Below are positions 60,864 to 64,000 of a stretch of 64,000 nucleotides of DNA, one piece after another; position 1 is the stretch's first letter, and each line of letters begins with the position of its first letter. This DNA comes from Actinacidiphila glaucinigra (GTDB lineage: Bacteria; Actinomycetota; Actinomycetes; Streptomycetales; Streptomycetaceae). The stretch spans positions 310,001 to 374,000 of the forward strand of contig NZ_FZOF01000002.1 in assembly GCF_900188405.1 (NCBI RefSeq). Direction: 5' to 3'. A program made the position numbers and the translations under genes. The notes beneath the pieces were generated by a model, which saw only the letters and a list, made by a program, of their open reading frames with translations, made no database searches and was not told the origin of the DNA.

Positions 60864-63800
60864 TCAGTCGAACCAGCGGTCGCGGGCCAGTTCCTCCGTG
60901 CGGGTCGGGTCCTCCAGGAGCGCGGCCACCTCGAAGCGGCGCTGCCAGGCGCCGGCCGCCCACGCCAGGCCGGCGGCGACGCCCTCCAGCGTGGCGGCGT
61001 GCAGGGTGCCGTCGCTCCACCGCCAGTCGAGCTCGACGGTGCTGCCGTCGGGGGCCCTGACCAGCAGTTCCTCGTGCTCGACATACGACACGGGGGCGCC
61101 CGGCAGCAGCTCGCGGACCGCGTCCGCGACGTCGTGCGGCTCCCCCTCCGAGACGACCGGGGCGTCGAAGGCCTCGCTGAGCCGGCGCACCTGGAACAGC
61201 TCCGCCAGCGCCGCGGCGCGGAGCGGCGGCACCGGGAGCAGCGGCAGGCCCGCGGTGAGCGGGAGCAGGTCGGGCGCGTCCGCGACGAGGGCGTCCCCGG
61301 CGTCGACCACCCGCGGCTCGCGCCCGTCGACGACGGCCCGCAGCTCCTCGGGGAGGGTGACCTGCTCGGGCTCGAGGGTGGCCAGCTCGGAGTAGAGCCG
61401 GTGCAACTGGGCCGGGGTGACGGCGGATTCCGGGTCCGCGAGGCGGGCGAGCAGTTCGGCGCCGCCGCCCGGCTCGTCCAGCAGGGCCGCGGCGGACGTG
61501 CGCACGCCCAGGGCACGCAGCACCTGGTCGTCCACGGCGCCGGCCTCGGCGTCCTCGTACAGCCCGGCGAGCAGCGGGTCCCCGCCGGCGGCACGCAGGC
61601 CGACCGGGCGGCGGCCGTCGAGGACCGGGTGGTCGCGCAGCCACCATGCGGTGTAGGGCCGCACGGACTCCGTGCGGCCGTCCGGCAGCAGGACCCGCAC
61701 CGGCTGGGTGACCGCGTCGCGCAGCGGCGGCACGGAGAGCATGGCCAGCGCCTGCGGCCACGCGTCGTCGTCGACGAGGTCGAGGTCGCGCACGGCGACG
61801 ATCTCGGTGGCGACCGGCGGCACGTCGGTGTCCGGCAGCTGGTCGAGGACGTCCTCGCACCAGACGTCGACCGCGTCGAGCAGCCCGGCGTCGTCCGGCT
61901 CGGCCCAGTCGCCCTCGCGGGGCTCCAGCTCGTCCGGGTCGAGCACCACGTCGGTGGCCCTGACCAGGGCGAAGGTGGCGAGGACGCCCACCGCGGTCAG
62001 CGGCTGCTCGCCCCAGCGGGCGGCCAGGTCCTCGTCGACGGAGCCGAGTTCCCCCTCCCGGATGACCTGTTCGAAGGCGCTGCCCGGCAGCACCAGTTCA
62101 CCGGCCGGGGCGAGTTCGCCCTCGTCGTCGGTGAGGGCGAGGGCGGCCAGCCACGGCTCGTCGCCGGGGGCGAGGTTCGCGGCGCGGACCAGGCCCAGGA
62201 CGACCTCGGCCAGCTCCTCCGCGTCCAGCGCGGGCGCGTCCTCGTCCCAGGCCTCGTCGGCGTCCAGGGACGCGGCCACCGCCGCGCGCACCTGCGGGGT
62301 GGTGAGGACGGCGCGCGGGGTCGCCGGGGTGGCGCCGAGCTTCTCCAGCAGCGGGTGCGCGGCCTCCGGGTCGGCCACCTTCAGGCCCAGCCGGGCCAGC
62401 TCCGAGGCGGCGGGCAGCCCGGTGCTGACCGGGGCGGCCCCCTCGGCGTAGACGCTGTCCATCTCGGGCAGCGGCAGCAGCACCTGGCGCGGTCCGACGA
62501 CCGTGCGGCGGTCGGCCAGCGGCACGGGGAGCCCGCTCAGCCGGTCCGGGTCGGTACCGGCCAGCGAGTCGTACAGGCGGTGCCACCAGGCCGCTGGCCG
62601 CTCCACCCCGGCGAGCCGGTCGATCGCGTCGCCCAGCGGCAGCCGGGCCACCCCGAGGACGCGCAGCTCGGGGCGGCGTTCCAGTCCGGGGGGCAGCAGC
62701 GTCGGGAAGACCTCCGCCAGCACGCCGACGGTCTCCGCGCCGGTGCCCTCGACGACCTCGGCCTCCACCGGGCGCAGTGCGGGCGGGAGTTCGTCCTCCT
62801 CGCCGGTGCCCGGGACGTCGGCGGCGCGCGGCAGGAAGGCGGTGCGCGGCAGCCGCTCCAGCACGTGGCGGCGCAGTTCCGCGTCCAGCTCGCCCTTGCC
62901 GAGCGGTCCGGGGACCAGGTCCACGATGCCCGTGGTGACGGGCCGCCAGTCCGCCAGCAGCCGTACGTACAGCTCGGCCGCCCGCGCGACCAGGAAGCCG
63001 GTGAGGGCGCCGGGCGCGGCGTGGCGCCGGCTCGGGTCCAGCGGCAGCGAGGCGATGAGCAGCGCGGGCAGCCCCAGCGGCTCGTCCGTCGGCGTCGGGG
63101 CGTGCACGAAGGGCGCCGTCCGCGGCCGCTCGGGCGCGCCGTCCTGGCCCACCGGGACGGCCCAGGTCACCGACCACACCGGCCGCAGCCGCTCCTCGAC
63201 CGGGCGGTCGGCCAGCAGCGCCGCCTCCAGCGGACCCGCCTCGCTCACGGTGCGCCAGCGGGTGGTGCCGTTGACGCTGTCCACGACGACGGTCAGCCCG
63301 TCCTCCTGATGCCGGGTCAGCGTACGGACGCCCTCCGGCGTCTCCACTACCACCTCGGCCAGGCCGGGCAGGGACAGCAGCAGCGCGTCGTCGATCGCGG
63401 CGAGCAGATGCGCCGCGAGGTCCGCGGCGGCGCCGTCGCGCAGCGGCAGCACGACGCACGTGTCGTAGCCGTCCGGGGCGGTGCCCTCCGCGGGCAGCGG
63501 CAGCCGCAGCAGCGGTACGTGGCCGTCCCGGCGGCGCAGTTCGTCGGCGAGCCCGGAGGAGCGCCCGCCGGTCTCCCGCGCGAGGTCGCGGGCCTCGGCC
63601 AGCGACCAGCGGACGCCGCCGCTGCGGCTGAGGATGGCGGGCTCGTCGCTGACCGCGAGCACGGCGGAGAAGCCGACGCCGAAGCGGCCGACGGCCAGGT
63701 CGCCGTCCTCGCGCTTGGCGCTGGCACGCAGCGTCGACAGGGACTCCACGCCCACGGCGTCCAGGTGCGCCCCGGTGTTCGCGGCCGCGAGCACCCCCTC

Positions 63801-64000
63801 GCGCAGGGTCAGCCGCAGTCGGCCGGTCACCCCCGCGCGGGTCGCCGCGTCGGCGGCGTTCTGGGCCAGTTCGACGACGAGGCGGTCGCGGTAGCCGCCG
63901 AGCGCGAGGTCCTCCTCCGCGTTGGCGTCCTCCCGGAACCGGGCGGGCGACGCGGCCCACGCGTCCAGCACGGCCCGCCGCAGCCGTGCGGTCCCGAACG
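60864..64000 (-). CDS. Sacsin N-terminal/Hsp90-like ATPase protein, 5' end outside window
   Basis: At least 1045 residues are in the window; the frame stays open to the right edge and reads FGTARLRRAVLDAWAASPARFR there, so the true start is a little beyond. The first 230 residues form a GHKL ATPase: VVELAQNAADAATRAG (N box), then FGVGFSAVLAVSDEP (lid). This is the Hsp90/sacsin arrangement. The long remainder has no domain I recognise and is rich in Leu, Ala, Glu and Asp. It may be a chaperone or a large regulatory ATPase. It precedes the DUF5707 array on the same strand, 154 bases upstream. Confidence 0.82.
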   Translation of the reverse strand, partial: FGTARLRRAVLDAWAASPARFREDANAEEDLALGGYRDRLVVELAQNAADAATRAGVTGRLRLTLREGVLAAANTGAHLDAVGVESLSTLRASAKREDGDLAVGRFGVGFSAVLAVSDEPAILSRSGGVRWSLAEARDLARETGGRSSGLADELRRRDGHVPLLRLPLPAEGTAPDGYDTCVVLPLRDGAAADLAAHLLAAIDDALLLSLPGLAEVVVETPEGVRTLTRHQEDGLTVVVDSVNGTTRWRTVSEAGPLEAALLADRPVEERLRPVWSVTWAVPVGQDGAPERPRTAPFVHAPTPTDEPLGLPALLIASLPLDPSRRHAAPGALTGFLVARAAELYVRLLADWRPVTTGIVDLVPGPLGKGELDAELRRHVLERLPRTAFLPRAADVPGTGEEDELPPALRPVEAEVVEGTGAETVGVLAEVFPTLLPPGLERRPELRVLGVARLPLGDAIDRLAGVERPAAWWHRLYDSLAGTDPDRLSGLPVPLADRRTVVGPRQVLLPLPEMDSVYAEGAAPVSTGLPAASELARLGLKVADPEAAHPLLEKLGATPATPRAVLTTPQVRAAVAASLDADEAWDEDAPALDAEELAEVVLGLVRAANLAPGDEPWLAALALTDDEGELAPAGELVLPGSAFEQVIREGELGSVDEDLAARWGEQPLTAVGVLATFALVRATDVVLDPDELEPREGDWAEPDDAGLLDAVDVWCEDVLDQLPDTDVPPVATEIVAVRDLDLVDDDAWPQALAMLSVPPLRDAVTQPVRVLLPDGRTESVRPYTAWWLRDHPVLDGRRPVGLRAAGGDPLLAGLYEDAEAGAVDDQVLRALGVRTSAAALLDEPGGGAELLARLADPESAVTPAQLHRLYSELATLEPEQVTLPEELRAVVDGREPRVVDAGDALVADAPDLLPLTAGLPLLPVPPLRAAALAELFQVRRLSEAFDAPVVSEGEPHDVADAVRELLPGAPVSYVEHEELLVRAPDGSTVELDWRWSDGTLHAATLEGVAAGLAWAAGAWQRRFEVAALLEDPTRTEELARDRWFD

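Overview
The window is very GC-rich, and its proteins and gene pairings are those of a Streptomyces chromosome. Markers include a DtxR-type regulator that keeps every DtxR metal ligand at its usual number (DmdR1), an SCO4402-family protein, a DUF2530 protein, three DUF5707 secreted proteins, an NsdA/NsdB-like TPR regulator, a mycothiol-type Rv2466c homologue and many GTG starts with GGAGG-type ribosome sites. From memory only, the order around dmdR1, purU, pdxH, citrate synthase and serC resembles the core region near SCO4360-SCO4410 of S. coelicolor. No tRNA, rRNA, CRISPR array, insertion sequence or prophage was seen.

Bases 1-16.8 kb are a catabolic island: the end of an ADP-forming acyl-CoA synthetase, a crotonase, a flavin reductase, an MFS carrier, a GlxA-type AraC regulator, an operon of SDR, acyl-CoA dehydrogenase, aldehyde dehydrogenase and zinc alcohol dehydrogenase, a cyclase-family hydrolase, an operon of amidohydrolase and two unlike acyl-CoA dehydrogenases, and an AMP-forming acyl-CoA ligase. 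Together these can take an alcohol to aldehyde, acid, CoA ester and then through beta-oxidation-like steps. Four inverted repeats of the form CTGAC-N5-GTCAG lie in three promoter regions of the island, which points to one dedicated repressor that is not encoded in the window.

Bases 16.8-33.7 kb hold a TPR protein, a processive GT2 (hyaluronan/NodC-like) synthase with an exported CBM3-GH16 protein, a STAS antagonist, a sigma factor whose coupled zinc-finger anti-sigma gene is broken, an ABC exporter, a Prim-Pol-like protein, the NsdA-like regulator, a membrane protein with DATQ repeats, an orphan amino-acid-binding lipoprotein, purU and an alpha/beta hydrolase.

Bases 34-45.5 kb hold dmdR1 with a full-length antisense frame, a SIS protein, a PAS/GAF protein, a strongly folded putative small RNA with its own promoter and a 12-codon frame, pdxH, citrate synthase, thpR, a 29-residue membrane peptide, CBS, aldo/keto reductase, SGNH hydrolase, Rv2466c-like and serC genes.

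Bases 45.5-64 kb hold an FAD/Fe-S oxidoreductase fusion, a Uma2 protein, an HxlR/quinone-reductase divergent pair, a MarR-MFS pair, a ribbon-helix-helix protein, an NCS2 purine permease, a CtpE-like P-type ATPase, three tandem DUF5707 genes (two sharing a 285-bp identical 3' segment) and a large sacsin/Hsp90-like ATPase that runs off the right edge. The strongest leads are the shared operator of the catabolic island, the folded RNA at 37.1-37.3 kb, the deletion in the anti-sigma gene, the GT2/CBM3-GH16 pair and the DUF5707 array.
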